Of a stretch of 64,000 nt of DNA, positions 1 through 8,387 are shown piece after piece (positions within the stretch are counted from its first letter, which is position 1; every line of letters begins with the position of its first letter). Source of the DNA: DATFVA01 sp963743325 (GTDB taxonomy: Bacteria > Bacteroidota > Ignavibacteria > Ignavibacteriales > Ignavibacteriaceae). Location of the stretch: positions 310,001 through 374,000 of the forward strand of contig CAVUOZ010000005.1 in assembly GCA_963743325.1 (NCBI GenBank), in the 5' to 3' direction. The notes beneath the pieces were generated by a model that was not told where the DNA came from, did not search any database, and worked only from the letters and a program-made list of their open reading frames with translations. Both the position numbers and the translations under genes were made by a program.

Positions 1-141
1 GTGCTGGATCGTTGCAAAAGCAGTATTTACTGAGAGCCCATCATTTGAATCATCGCCGTTGATTGAAACGAAATAGGTATGCTGAGGAAACAGGAATGAG
101 GGTAAAAAAAGAAATATTATAAGAAATATTTTTTTGTTCAT
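1..141 (-). CDS. Secreted parallel beta-helix protein, N-terminal fragment (cut by window edge)
   Basis: Reading the minus strand from the ATG at 141 gives 47 open codons to the window edge. The first 20 or so residues are MNKK followed by a hydrophobic stretch ending in LFPQ, a typical Bacteroidota-type signal peptide. The next residues, YFVSINGDDSNDGLS and then a T-x-F-A-T-I-Q motif, are the usual opening of DUF1565 / right-handed beta-helix secreted proteins (consensus YYVSPNGSDSNDGLS...PFATIQ). The rest of the gene lies outside the window, so its specific role cannot be judged. It is divergent from the SatD-like gene. Confidence 0.7.
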   Translation of the reverse strand, partial: MNKKIFLIIFLFLPSFLFPQHTYFVSINGDDSNDGLSVNTAFATIQH

Positions 142-460
142 AGTTGTTCCATTTAAGGTTTTATGATAAAATCAGTTCAAAATGAAGGCCAGAATTAAGA
201 CATTATTTTTGAGTTTTATTTGTGCGCAAAGGTTAAAGGCGGTAAAAAATTTCGTGAATTAAGTATTTTATTCCGGGCATGTATAAAGACATAAACTACA
301 GGCTTATTTTGTATTAGCCTATAAAGCCGTGAAAAATGAATTTGGTTACTCAACCAATATGGTTGAATTTTGAGTTTTTCAACCATTCTGGTTTAATTTA
401 TAAAAATTCAACCATTACGGTTGAGTTTTAAAAAAATAAAGAATAAATTATCGTTCATAA
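142..460. other. Divergent intergenic region
   Basis: 319 bases between two divergently read genes. No further open frame looks coding. Besides the three palindromes listed separately, a short hairpin (AGGCT ... AGCCT, 300-320) is visible. Promoters for both flanking genes are expected here, but I cannot fix them with confidence. Confidence 0.6.
350..424. promoter_or_regulatory. Three evenly spaced palindromic operator-like sites
   Basis: Three copies of a 17-bp palindrome TCAACCA-NNN-TGGTTGA lie at 350-366 (perfect arms), 379-395 (one arm mismatch) and 408-424 (one arm mismatch). Their centres, 358, 387 and 416, are exactly 29 bases apart. The last one ends 36 bases before the start codon of the SatD-like gene. 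This is what a homodimeric helix-turn-helix regulator binding cooperatively would need. The downstream protein itself carries an HTH-like C terminus, so autoregulation is a reasonable inference. The binding protein is unknown. Confidence 0.65.
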
Positions 461-1090
461 ATGAAAAGAATAGTATTAATAGCGGATATAGTATCATCCA
501 GGGAAATTAAAGACCGGGATAGAATTCAGAAAAAACTTAAAGTTACTCTGCAGGGGATCAATCAGACATCGCATTCTATGCTTTCACCGATGACAATTAC
601 GCTCGGGGATGAATTCCAGTGTGTGTATTCAAATGCGGATGAAATCTTTAAGCACATCTGGAAGATTCTCTACGCGAGTTATCCCGAGAAGATAAGATTT
701 TCATTTGGAATAGGGAAAATTACTACGGGTATTAACAGATCCCAGGCTATCGGTATGGATGGTCCCGCTTTTTATGAAGCAAGAGAAGGACTGGAATGGT
801 TAAAACAACACGATTATTTTTTTAATATAACAAGCAGTAACGATTCAGAGATGGTAAGCTTTACAAGAAACGCACTTTTTCTTGTTTCTCATAATATTGA
901 GGGTTGGAACAGGAACCGGATAAGAATAATGAATCTGCTTACCGAAGGAACACAGGTCAGATCTATTGTAAAGATGCTAGGGATCTCTGAGCAGGCAGTC
1001 TATAAAAATATCAGGAGCGGAGGTTTGGAAGTTATACTTGACCTGACTAAAAATATTGCCGGAGCTTTAAATAATATGGTTAAGAACTAA
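461..1090 (+). CDS. SatD-family protein with C-terminal helix-turn-helix
   Basis: The 209-residue protein starts MKRIVLIADIVSSREI, the conserved opening of the SatD family, followed by the family's T-x-GDEFQ segment (about residues 45-55) and a G-x-GKI...IGMDGPAFY segment (about 82-106). About residues 165-190 (GTQVRSIVKMLGISEQAVYKNI) look like a helix-turn-helix, so a DNA-binding role is plausible. SatD proteins are poorly characterised; no reaction is assigned. The next gene, a membrane protein, starts one base after the stop codon, so the two form an operon. Three palindromes immediately upstream may be its operators. ATG at 461 is the only sensible start; no strong ribosome binding site is seen. 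Confidence 0.75.
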   Translation: MKRIVLIADIVSSREIKDRDRIQKKLKVTLQGINQTSHSMLSPMTITLGDEFQCVYSNADEIFKHIWKILYASYPEKIRFSFGIGKITTGINRSQAIGMDGPAFYEAREGLEWLKQHDYFFNITSSNDSEMVSFTRNALFLVSHNIEGWNRNRIRIMNLLTEGTQVRSIVKMLGISEQAVYKNIRSGGLEVILDLTKNIAGALNNMVKN

Positions 1091-1091
1091 C

Positions 1092-1820
1092 ATGTTTTTT
1101 TATCTTCTGCTGATAATAATGGTTTCCAGGCTTTATTCATTATTCAGCGATGAAAGTTTATCCGTATTCAAATTAATTCTGATGATGGGGATACAGTTTT
1201 TATTTCTTCTCATATTTTCAATCTCATTCCCTTTAATACTATTACTAGTTATTTTATTCATTATTGATATTCTTGAATACGTGGTTGAAAAGAAAGCTTT
1301 ACGGTTTAATGTTATCAGGTTTATATCATTTCTTACATTGTTTCTTACTGCGATAATATTCAGTTCGGAGTCTGTCGCCTTGTTTTTTAATGATACCTTG
1401 TTGTCGGGGGTACAGAACCTGATTATTAATATTAATCCATTCGCAAAATTAAATATTACAGGATTTCACTTAATTATATTACTTGCGGGATTATTTTTTC
1501 TTCTCAATGAATCCAATTTTCTGATCAGGATGGTCTTTGAAATCAGTGGTAAAGTGCCCGTAACCAAAGAAACCAGGGAACCCGACAATAAAGAACTTAA
1601 TGCAGGAAGAATAATCGGCATACTGGAAAGAATTATTATTTTATTTTTTATTATTATCGGGCAATTCGCTGCTGTTGGATTTGTAATCACTGCAAAAGGT
1701 GTAGTAAGATATAAGGAACTTGAAGACCGGAATTTTGCCGAATATGTTCTGATAGGAACTCTTATGTCATCCCTTCTGTCAATGTTCACGGGATTTATTG
1801 CCGCCCATCTTATAAACTGA
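1092..1820 (+). CDS. Polytopic membrane protein, resembling the C-terminal part of DUF3307 proteins
   Basis: 242 residues with about six hydrophobic segments: near 1-12, 25-60, 72-92, 112-140, 182-205 and 220-240. The last third (AGRIIGILERIIILFF, then Q-F-A-A-V-G-F-V-I-T-A-K-G and a YVLIGTLMSSLLSMFTGF tail) is like the C-terminal membrane part of DUF3307 proteins, which often sit next to satD in Bacteroidota. The N-terminal half does not show the usual DUF3307 opening, so it is divergent or shortened. One base separates it from the satD-like gene and four bases from the next gene, so the three are probably co-transcribed. Function unknown; a membrane partner of the SatD-like protein is inferred only from linkage. 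Confidence 0.6.
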   Translation: MFFYLLLIIMVSRLYSLFSDESLSVFKLILMMGIQFLFLLIFSISFPLILLLVILFIIDILEYVVEKKALRFNVIRFISFLTLFLTAIIFSSESVALFFNDTLLSGVQNLIININPFAKLNITGFHLIILLAGLFFLLNESNFLIRMVFEISGKVPVTKETREPDNKELNAGRIIGILERIIILFFIIIGQFAAVGFVITAKGVVRYKELEDRNFAEYVLIGTLMSSLLSMFTGFIAAHLIN

Positions 1821-1824
1821 TATT

Positions 1825-2607
1825 ATGAATTTAAAGCAGAGACTGGATTATCACTATAAAGTCTTCGATAAATCACAAATCTCACCGGATCCGCTTCAGT
1901 TCCTCCATTTATATTCTGATATAAATGATATAGAAGTAATGGGGTTTATCGCCTCAATCTTTGCTTATGGAAATGTTAAGCAAATAATTAATACCTTAAA
2001 TAAATTTGTTGAAATCTCGGGGGGCAGGCCTTATGAATTTATAAGCACGTTCAGCAGACATAAAAAGGATGAAAGATTAGAGTTCCTTTATCACAGGTTT
2101 TATTCTTCTGCAGATGTCGTTAATCTTTTCCTTGCACTTGGGAAAGCATACAATGAGTATGGCTCACTCAAAAATCTTTTTTTGCAATTTTATAAGCCGG
2201 ATGATAAGAATGTTAAGGAGGCGTTATCAGGATTTTCTCATCATTTCATCAGTGAAATAAAATCTTTTACACATAGACAGGAATTGAGCGTTGGCGCAAA
2301 GTTTATGTTTCCTTTACCTGAACTGGGGAGTGCGTGCAAAAGAAAAAATCTCTTCCTGCGATGGATGGTAAGAAAGGATGGACTCGATTTCGGGTTATGG
2401 AATGAGATTCCCAAAAACAAGTTGATAATCCCTGTTGATACTCATGTTGCCCGTATCTGTAAAAAGCTGAAATTAACCGCCAGGAAAAATGTCAGCTGGA
2501 AAATGGCAGAGGAAATAACTGAAAACCTGAAAAAGTTTGACGCTGAAGATCCTGTTAAATATGATTTTGCGATCTGTCATATCGGAATGAGAAAAATGAA
2601 ATTCTGA
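1825..2607 (+). CDS. TIGR02757 (DUF2400) family protein
   Basis: 260 residues. The opening MNLKQRLDYHYKVFDKSQISPDPLQFLHLYSD and the segment EVMGFIASIFAYGNVKQI are diagnostic for TIGR02757. Other conserved pieces are the LFLRWMVRKD segment (about residue 175) and IPVDTHVARICKKL (about 202), followed by a C-terminal DFAICHIGM. The VDTHV...R pattern recalls HhH-type DNA glycosylase folds, but no activity has been established for this family that I can cite. The family length is about 250-260, so the protein is full length. It follows the membrane gene by four bases. Confidence 0.8.
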   Translation: MNLKQRLDYHYKVFDKSQISPDPLQFLHLYSDINDIEVMGFIASIFAYGNVKQIINTLNKFVEISGGRPYEFISTFSRHKKDERLEFLYHRFYSSADVVNLFLALGKAYNEYGSLKNLFLQFYKPDDKNVKEALSGFSHHFISEIKSFTHRQELSVGAKFMFPLPELGSACKRKNLFLRWMVRKDGLDFGLWNEIPKNKLIIPVDTHVARICKKLKLTARKNVSWKMAEEITENLKKFDAEDPVKYDFAICHIGMRKMKF

Positions 2608-2744
2608 GACACTTTTTAACTTATGCCAAACTGACTTTATTATCCTGATACCTTGAAGAATAACAACAATCCTCCTTATATTTAGACGTTTTATTTTAAC
2701 TTACAAGTTTTATCCGAAACTTCTCAGGAAAAAAGGAGAATTAT

Positions 2745-4769
2745 ATGGCTGAACAAAAACCGTTCGTACCTTTTGTCTCTCCGCAGACGAACATGGCCGA
2801 ATTCACAATCAGGGCTTTACTTATCGGACTTGTAATGTGCGTTGTTCTGGGAGCGGCAAATGCCTATCTCGGTCTTAAGGCAGGTATGACGATTGCTGCT
2901 ACTTATCCCGCGGCTGTAATTGGAATGGCAGTATTAAGAATTTTTAAGGGCTCCATTCTTGAAGAAAATTTTGCACGTACAGTAGGTTCAATCGGTGAAT
3001 CCGTTGCAGCCGGTACTATATTCACTATACCTGCGTTCATGATTGCTGGCGTATGGACGGAATTTTTCACATGGCGCCATTATTTTGAAGCAACGGCTAT
3101 TATCTTAGTCGGCGGTGTTGTCGGTATTATGTTTGTCTCGATACTTCGCCGAGTAATGGTTGAAGACCGTGAACTTCCTTTCCCCGAATCAGTAGCCGCA
3201 TCTGAAATTCACAAAGCCGGAAGGTCAGGAGCAAGCGGCGCCAAATTCCTTTTCTGGGCAATGGGACTCGGTGCTCTGATCCAGATTTTAAAACAGATAC
3301 AGTTTTTTGCGGCATCATGGGAAAAGTTTGTTCCTTTTATGCAGAAAAAAATTGCAATATCGAGTGGTGTAGACGTTGAAGCAAGCGGTGGTGCTCTATT
3401 AAGTACCCCGGGTGTCAGTCCGGCATACATGGGTGTAGGTTATATTATTGGTCCCAATCTTGCCGCTTTGAACTTTACAGGCGGACTTCTTGCATGGGGA
3501 CTTTTTGTTCCTCTGCTTCTTTATTTCCTCGGTCCCGAACTCATCGCTTCATTGAAGGCATCAGGTACTACGGAAATTACTAATGATACCTGGATAGCTT
3601 TAGCCACGAATGTTTGGCGTACCATCGTACGTCCGATTGCAATTGGCGGAATGTTAATGAGTGCCGCGTATACTTTATATAAAATGAGAAAAAGTTTAGG
3701 TGCGGGTTTAGGCAGAGCTATTAATGACGTAAGAAAAACAGCTGCAGGCGGAACTATCGTTGAAAACCGTACAGAAAAAGACATGAACTATAAATGGGTT
3801 TTCATCGGAATACTGCTCGCAGCCTGTGCAACATTCCTGCTTTATAATTATTTCTCCGGTGACGTAACGGCTGCCGCAGTTGCTACCATAGTAATGATAG
3901 TTGCAGGATTCTTTTTCGCCGCGGTTTCCGGATACCTTGTCGGACTCATCGGTTCATCAAATAATCCTATAAGCGGTCTTACAATTTCCACACTCATCAT
4001 TGCTGCGCTTCTAATGGTTGCTTTAGGCGTTAAGGGAGTATCCGGTATTGCGGCCGTTTTGGGTGTTGCTGCCGTAATTTGCGTTGCAGCTGCTGTTGCG
4101 GGCGAAATGTTGCAGGATCTTAAAGTCGGACATATACTTGGCGGAACACCATGGAAAATGCAGGTCGGAGATCTTTTTGGAGTACTTTTGGCTTCCGCAG
4201 TAATGTTCTTCCCGCTGCTTGTTCTGCACCAGGGAGATATTAATACGGGAGGTACAGGATTAGGCGGAAGCGCATACCCGGCTCCACAGGCAAGCCTTAT
4301 GGCCATTCTGGCAAAAGGTATTGTTGGCGGCGATATGGCATGGCCTCTTATCGTAGTCGGTATGCTTATGGCCATCGGATTCATTTTAGTAAAAGTAAAA
4401 AGTCCTATGCTTGTATGTGTAGGAATGTATTTACCGCTTGAGACCTCTTTCGCTATATTTATCGGCGGTTTAATTAAAGGAATTCTTGATAAAATTTCCG
4501 CCCGACGTCAGCTTAATGCAGCCCAGAAAGCGCGTAGTGAAAATAACGGTGTGCTTCTGGCATCCGGATTTATAGCTGGTGAAGCATTGATCGGATTATT
4601 ATTTGCTTTTTTTGCTGTAGTTGAATTGCAGACCCCTATTGTATTTACCCAGCCCTCATTCCTTATAAGTCTGCTGGTATTTATAGTCGTCGGTTACGTT
4701 CTTGTTAAAGTGCCTCTGGCAAATGCGGGAAAACCTGATGAACCTGCACCGCCATCAGCACTATTTTAA
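2745..4769 (+). CDS. OPT-family oligopeptide transporter
   Basis: The 674-residue protein is almost wholly hydrophobic, with around 14-16 membrane segments. It begins with the OPT signature region (FTIRALLIGLVMCVVLGAANAYLGLKAGMTIAATYPAAVIGMAVL). GESVAAGTIFTIPA (about 84-98) and GSSNNPISGLTIST (about 404-418) are also characteristic of the bacterial OPT/YSL group. Such carriers bring in oligopeptides or metal-peptide chelates using the proton gradient. AAGGAG at 2733-2738, six bases before ATG 2745, fixes the start. A strong terminator follows. The nearby PepD dipeptidase, MFSD1-like carrier and aminopeptidase suggest that peptides are the substrate here. Confidence 0.88.
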   Translation: MAEQKPFVPFVSPQTNMAEFTIRALLIGLVMCVVLGAANAYLGLKAGMTIAATYPAAVIGMAVLRIFKGSILEENFARTVGSIGESVAAGTIFTIPAFMIAGVWTEFFTWRHYFEATAIILVGGVVGIMFVSILRRVMVEDRELPFPESVAASEIHKAGRSGASGAKFLFWAMGLGALIQILKQIQFFAASWEKFVPFMQKKIAISSGVDVEASGGALLSTPGVSPAYMGVGYIIGPNLAALNFTGGLLAWGLFVPLLLYFLGPELIASLKASGTTEITNDTWIALATNVWRTIVRPIAIGGMLMSAAYTLYKMRKSLGAGLGRAINDVRKTAAGGTIVENRTEKDMNYKWVFIGILLAACATFLLYNYFSGDVTAAAVATIVMIVAGFFFAAVSGYLVGLIGSSNNPISGLTISTLIIAALLMVALGVKGVSGIAAVLGVAAVICVAAAVAGEMLQDLKVGHILGGTPWKMQVGDLFGVLLASAVMFFPLLVLHQGDINTGGTGLGGSAYPAPQASLMAILAKGIVGGDMAWPLIVVGMLMAIGFILVKVKSPMLVCVGMYLPLETSFAIFIGGLIKGILDKISARRQLNAAQKARSENNGVLLASGFIAGEALIGLLFAFFAVVELQTPIVFTQPSFLISLLVFIVVGYVLVKVPLANAGKPDEPAPPSALF

Positions 4770-4785
4770 TAAATAATTTTAATCG

Positions 4786-4826
4786 AAGAATGAGGCAGTT
4801 CTTTACGGATGCCTCATTCTTGTTTC
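4786..4826 (+). terminator. Rho-independent terminator after the OPT gene
   Basis: Two perfect 12-base arms (AAGAATGAGGCA at 4786-4797 and its complement at 4810-4821) enclose a 12-base loop and run into GTTTCT. It lies 17 bases after the OPT stop codon. Confidence 0.8.
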
Positions 4827-4846
4827 TATAATATGATTTTAGTGAA

Positions 4847-5224
4847 ATGATGTCTTTTTTCTCCCTCAAAAAAAAATCTGATGATCTTAATATTCTGGAA
4901 CTGACCCCTTACCGCATCTATTCCCACGAAACAGCCGATAACGGAACGGTTTCAGTTCTGATCCCCCGGTTTCATAACAAACTCTTAGCAAAAATTTTCA
5001 ATCTCCGGTTGCGTGATCCTTTCGTCCGCGTAAAATTCGATGAGTTCGGTTCCAGTGCCTGGCTTGAAATTGACGGTCAGAAGAATGTTTATTCAATATC
5101 TCAGAATCTGATTCTAAAACATGGCGAAAAAATCCAGCCGGTAATTGATAGAGTATCAAAATTTCTTAATCAGTTATATATTTATAAATTCATAAATTTT
5201 AATGAAATGAAAGGAGAAGAGTAA
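4847..5224 (+). CDS. PqqD-like (RiPP recognition element fold) protein
   Basis: 125 residues. The segment DPFVRVKFDEFGSSAWLEIDGQKNV (about 63-87) matches the PqqD pattern (L-D-x-x-G-x-x-x-W-x-x-I-D-G) and leads into a helical tail. PqqD domains bind precursor peptides in RiPP systems, but stand-alone PqqD-like proteins occur in many Bacteroidota without any RiPP genes. No radical-SAM or precursor gene is visible here. The stop codon overlaps the start codon of the pepD-like gene by one base (TAATG), so the two are translationally coupled. That coupling is the best clue: it may assist or regulate peptide handling. Two ATGs stand at 4847 and 4850. Confidence 0.65.
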   Translation: MMSFFSLKKKSDDLNILELTPYRIYSHETADNGTVSVLIPRFHNKLLAKIFNLRLRDPFVRVKFDEFGSSAWLEIDGQKNVYSISQNLILKHGEKIQPVIDRVSKFLNQLYIYKFINFNEMKGEE

Positions 5225-6684
5225 TGGGTGAAGTACTTGGTCATCTAAAGCCTTCTTTAGTGTGGAAACATTTTGAAGAACTTTGCAGATATCCCCGCTG
5301 CAGCAAACAGGAAGGAAAAGTTGCTGCATATGTTAAATCTGTCGGCGGGAGATTAAATCTGGAAACCGTTACTGATAATTTCGGTAATGTTATAATCCGC
5401 AAGCCGGCTACCCCCGGCAGGGAAAATCTGAAAACAGTTGTCCTGCAGGGACATCTTGATATGGTTTGCGAGAAAAACCGCGATGTACAGCACGATTTTG
5501 ATAACGATCCTATTGAACCATATATCGACGGTGAATGGGTAAAAGCGAAAGGCACAACTCTCGGCGCTGATAACGGTATCGGTGTTGCTACCGCTCTTGC
5601 AGTCCTTGAAGACAATGAAATTGAACATGGTCCGGTAGAGTGTCTCTTCACTCTTGATGAGGAAACCGGATTAACCGGCGCCTCCAGCCTGTCACCGGAT
5701 GTACTTAAAGCTGAAATTCTCATCAACCTGGATTCCGAAGAAGAAGGTACATTATATATTGGATGTTCGGGAGGTCAAAATACTGCCGCGACATTTACAT
5801 TCCGCCCGCAGGCAGTGAATGAGAATTATTCTTTCTATGAAATAAAAGTTGCAGGATTAAAAGGCGGACATTCAGGTCTCGAAATCCATACCGGACGCGG
5901 GAATGCGATAAAAATAATTACACGTCTTCTTTGGGATCTTCAGGCACAGATGAAAATCAAGCTTGGAAATATTGAGGGCGGTAATAAACATAATGCCATT
6001 CCCCGTGAGGCGTTTGCAACTGTTGCAGTTCCAAAGGATAAGAAAAAACAATTTGAATCCTTTGTCAGCGGATTTAATGTTAAGGTTAAAACTGAACTCG
6101 CAACAAATGAACCTGACCTGAACGTTATCGCAGAGAAGCATCGGAAATCTGTAAAAGTGATGGACGGTAAATCACAGGAAAAAATACTGAATGCTTTGTA
6201 TGCCTGTCCGCATGGTGTAATAACTATGTCCCCGGATATTCCCGGTCTTGTTGAAACATCAACAAACCTTGCTACTGTAAATACCATGGGAAATAAAGTT
6301 ACCGTTGTAACGAGTCAGAGAAGTTCTGTAGCAAGTGAAAATGTTGACATTACAAATATGGTTACTTCGGTTTTCAAACTAGCCGAAGCTGAAGTCACAA
6401 GGGGGGATGGTTATCCCGGCTGGAAACCAAATGTAAATTCAGAGATACTGGGAATTTTCAAAAAAACCTATCAGGATCTTTATGGCAGAGAACCTGAAGT
6501 AAAGGCTATTCACGCGGGTCTTGAATGCGGAATAATAAATGAAAAATATCCCAGCATGGATATGATTTCCTTCGGTCCTACTATGTTCGGCGTTCACTCG
6601 CCGGATGAAAAGCTTAAATTTGATACAGTCCCGCTGTTCTGGGAACAGCTTACGACTGTTCTAAAGAACATTCCAGCAAAATAA
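5224..6684 (+). CDS. pepD: Aminoacyl-histidine dipeptidase (M20C)
   Basis: 486 residues, the usual length for PepD. Metal and catalytic residues of the M20 family are in place: H77 and D79 (GHLDMV), D116 (LGADNGIG), E146/E147 (LDEETGLTGA), D170 (INLDSEEEG) and a late histidine in FGPTMFGVHSPDE. The lid domain (about 190-390) contains GLKGGHSGLEI. The enzyme is a cytosolic two-zinc dipeptidase that cleaves Xaa-His and many other dipeptides. It is translationally coupled to the PqqD-like gene and ends at a GC-rich terminator. With the OPT carrier upstream and the MFSD1-like carrier downstream, it fits a peptide scavenging cluster. Confidence 0.92.
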   Translation: MGEVLGHLKPSLVWKHFEELCRYPRCSKQEGKVAAYVKSVGGRLNLETVTDNFGNVIIRKPATPGRENLKTVVLQGHLDMVCEKNRDVQHDFDNDPIEPYIDGEWVKAKGTTLGADNGIGVATALAVLEDNEIEHGPVECLFTLDEETGLTGASSLSPDVLKAEILINLDSEEEGTLYIGCSGGQNTAATFTFRPQAVNENYSFYEIKVAGLKGGHSGLEIHTGRGNAIKIITRLLWDLQAQMKIKLGNIEGGNKHNAIPREAFATVAVPKDKKKQFESFVSGFNVKVKTELATNEPDLNVIAEKHRKSVKVMDGKSQEKILNALYACPHGVITMSPDIPGLVETSTNLATVNTMGNKVTVVTSQRSSVASENVDITNMVTSVFKLAEAEVTRGDGYPGWKPNVNSEILGIFKKTYQDLYGREPEVKAIHAGLECGIINEKYPSMDMISFGPTMFGVHSPDEKLKFDTVPLFWEQLTTVLKNIPAK

Positions 6685-6692
6685 TTCAGATC

Positions 6693-6716
6693 GGGCCGCT
6701 CAAAGCGGCCCTTTCT
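6693..6716 (+). terminator. Rho-independent terminator after pepD
   Basis: GGGCCGCT (6693-6700) pairs perfectly with AGCGGCCC (6704-6711) around a CAA loop, followed by TTTCT. It lies 8 bases after the stop codon and is far more GC-rich than its surroundings. Confidence 0.85.
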
Positions 6717-6873
6717 ATAATACTGCAGTCATACAATAATAATACAATAGTCATACAATCGTTTAGATAGCAAAATTGAACTTTTCGGAACTCTGCACTA
6801 AAGGACTTTCTCACTTTCACAGTTTTTCTTATTTTGATCAGACTTAATTTTTCAAAATAAACAAAATAACCTA

Positions 6874-8256
6874 ATGTCAGCTGAAACCTTAAAAAAAACA
6901 CCGTCTGCATTATTCAGATGGATGGTTCTCCTCTTTATAAGTTTTGCAATGTTCGGTAACTATTATATTTATGATAGTATAAGCCCTCTGGCCGATCTTC
7001 TTGCCAAACAATTACATTTCTCTGATTCGGATATCGGACTTCTGAATGCTATTTACAGCTTTCCGAATATCATTATGGTTCTAATAGGTGGAATAGTTAT
7101 AGATAAATTCGGCACCAGGATTTCTGTTTTTATCTTTACAGTATTAGTCATGATCGGCGCACTGCTTACTGCTGTTAAAGGTGATCTGTACATGATGGCA
7201 GCAGGACGATTGATCTTTGGACTTGGGGCTGAGTCAATGATTGTTGCAATTACTACAATTATTGCCAGATGGTTTAAAGGTAAAGAACTTTCCTTTGCGT
7301 TCGGATTAAATTTAACTGTTGCACGTTTGGGTTCTTTCCTGGCACTAAATTCTCCCAGCTGGGGGAAAAGCCTTTACACTTACTGGCAGTCACCGCTCCT
7401 TATAACCGTTGCAGCCGGGGTTTTCTCTGTTTTCTGTATAAGCATTTACTTTTTTATGGATGGGTATGCAACGCGGAAATTCAATCTTCCCAAAGAGGGG
7501 GCCCAGGAAAAAATTGTATTTAAGGAAATTTTCAGCTTTGGAAAATCTTTCTGGTTTATAACAGCTCTCTGCGTCACTTTCTACTCTGCTATGTTTCCTT
7601 TTCAGACTTTCGCCATCAAATATTTTCAGGAAGCCCACGGAACGACACGGGAGGTCGGCGGAAATCTTTCAAGTATGCTCACTCTTGCAGCGATGGTGTT
7701 CACTCCTTTATTCGGACTTCTTGCCGATAAAATAGGGAAGCGCTCACTGCTTATGATGCTGGGTTCGTTATTAATTGTCCCGGTATATCTGATAATGGCA
7801 TATAAAATAAATCTGGCTGCACCTTTGGGAATTACAGGGTCAATCTCCTTAAACATCGATTTCTTTGATATCCATTCCAGTATTCCTATTTATTTATTGA
7901 TTCCTATGTCTATTATGGGTATCTCGTTTTCATTAATTCCCGCTGTAATGTGGCCTTCGGTAGCACTTGTAGTAAGGGCGGCAAAACTCGGAACTGCATA
8001 TGGTTTAATGACGATGATCCAAAACATAGGTCTGTTTGGATTAAATTTATTAATCGGCTATGCAAATGATGTTTCAGGCGCCAGTGCCATGAATCCTTCC
8101 GGGTATACCCCGGGAATGTGGATATTTTCTTCGCTCGGATTTTTTGGTTTACTCTTTGCTTTTCTTTTAAGAAAAAATGAAAAAGGGCCGGACGGGCATG
8201 GACTTGAAAAAGGAATGAAAGAGAAACGGGATAATGAGCCTGCATTACAGGTCTAA
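6874..8256 (+). CDS. MFS transporter, MFSD1-like
   Basis: 460 residues with twelve predicted membrane helices. The MFS loop 2-3 motif appears as GGIVIDKFGTR (about 72-82) and a second copy as GLLADKIGKRS (about 285-295). The opening MFGNYYIYDSISPLADLLAKQLHFSDSDIGLLNAIYSFPNI resembles the MFSD1 branch. Animal MFSD1 is a lysosomal dipeptide carrier, so dipeptide movement is a plausible role. This is an inference from family and from the neighbouring PepD and OPT genes. The C terminus is charged and ends in the cytoplasm. The gene has its own 5' region after the pepD terminator. Confidence 0.8.
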   Translation: MSAETLKKTPSALFRWMVLLFISFAMFGNYYIYDSISPLADLLAKQLHFSDSDIGLLNAIYSFPNIIMVLIGGIVIDKFGTRISVFIFTVLVMIGALLTAVKGDLYMMAAGRLIFGLGAESMIVAITTIIARWFKGKELSFAFGLNLTVARLGSFLALNSPSWGKSLYTYWQSPLLITVAAGVFSVFCISIYFFMDGYATRKFNLPKEGAQEKIVFKEIFSFGKSFWFITALCVTFYSAMFPFQTFAIKYFQEAHGTTREVGGNLSSMLTLAAMVFTPLFGLLADKIGKRSLLMMLGSLLIVPVYLIMAYKINLAAPLGITGSISLNIDFFDIHSSIPIYLLIPMSIMGISFSLIPAVMWPSVALVVRAAKLGTAYGLMTMIQNIGLFGLNLLIGYANDVSGASAMNPSGYTPGMWIFSSLGFFGLLFAFLLRKNEKGPDGHGLEKGMKEKRDNEPALQV

Positions 8257-8261
8257 TTACT

Positions 8262-8290
8262 GTGATTGGCTTATCATCAATCACTGTCTT
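8262..8290 (+). terminator. Possible weak terminator after the MFS gene
   Basis: GTGATTG (8262-8268) pairs with CAATCAC (8278-8284) around a 9-base loop, followed by an interrupted T tract (TGTCTTCTTT). The stem is short and the tail imperfect. Confidence 0.35.
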
Positions 8291-8323
8291 CTTTACTAAA
8301 TAGTACCGTAAATATTAGCCTCC

Positions 8324-8354
8324 TTTGCGGATTCCCTTTTAGATATAATATTTG
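8324..8354 (+). promoter_or_regulatory. Bacteroidota-type promoter candidate
   Basis: TTTG at 8324-8327, an 18-base spacer and TAATATTTG at 8346-8354 approximate the Bacteroidota primary sigma consensus TTTG-N19-TAnnTTTG. It lies 33 bases before the start codon of the next gene. Confidence 0.4.
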
Positions 8355-8387
8355 TAAGTTAAACTGTTGCGATACTCATGAGGTATT

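Noticed and set aside
3848..4384. Long open frame on the minus strand inside the OPT gene
   Set aside because: It is antisense to a clear transporter gene, has biased low-complexity composition (Ala/Pro/Thr) and no ribosome site.
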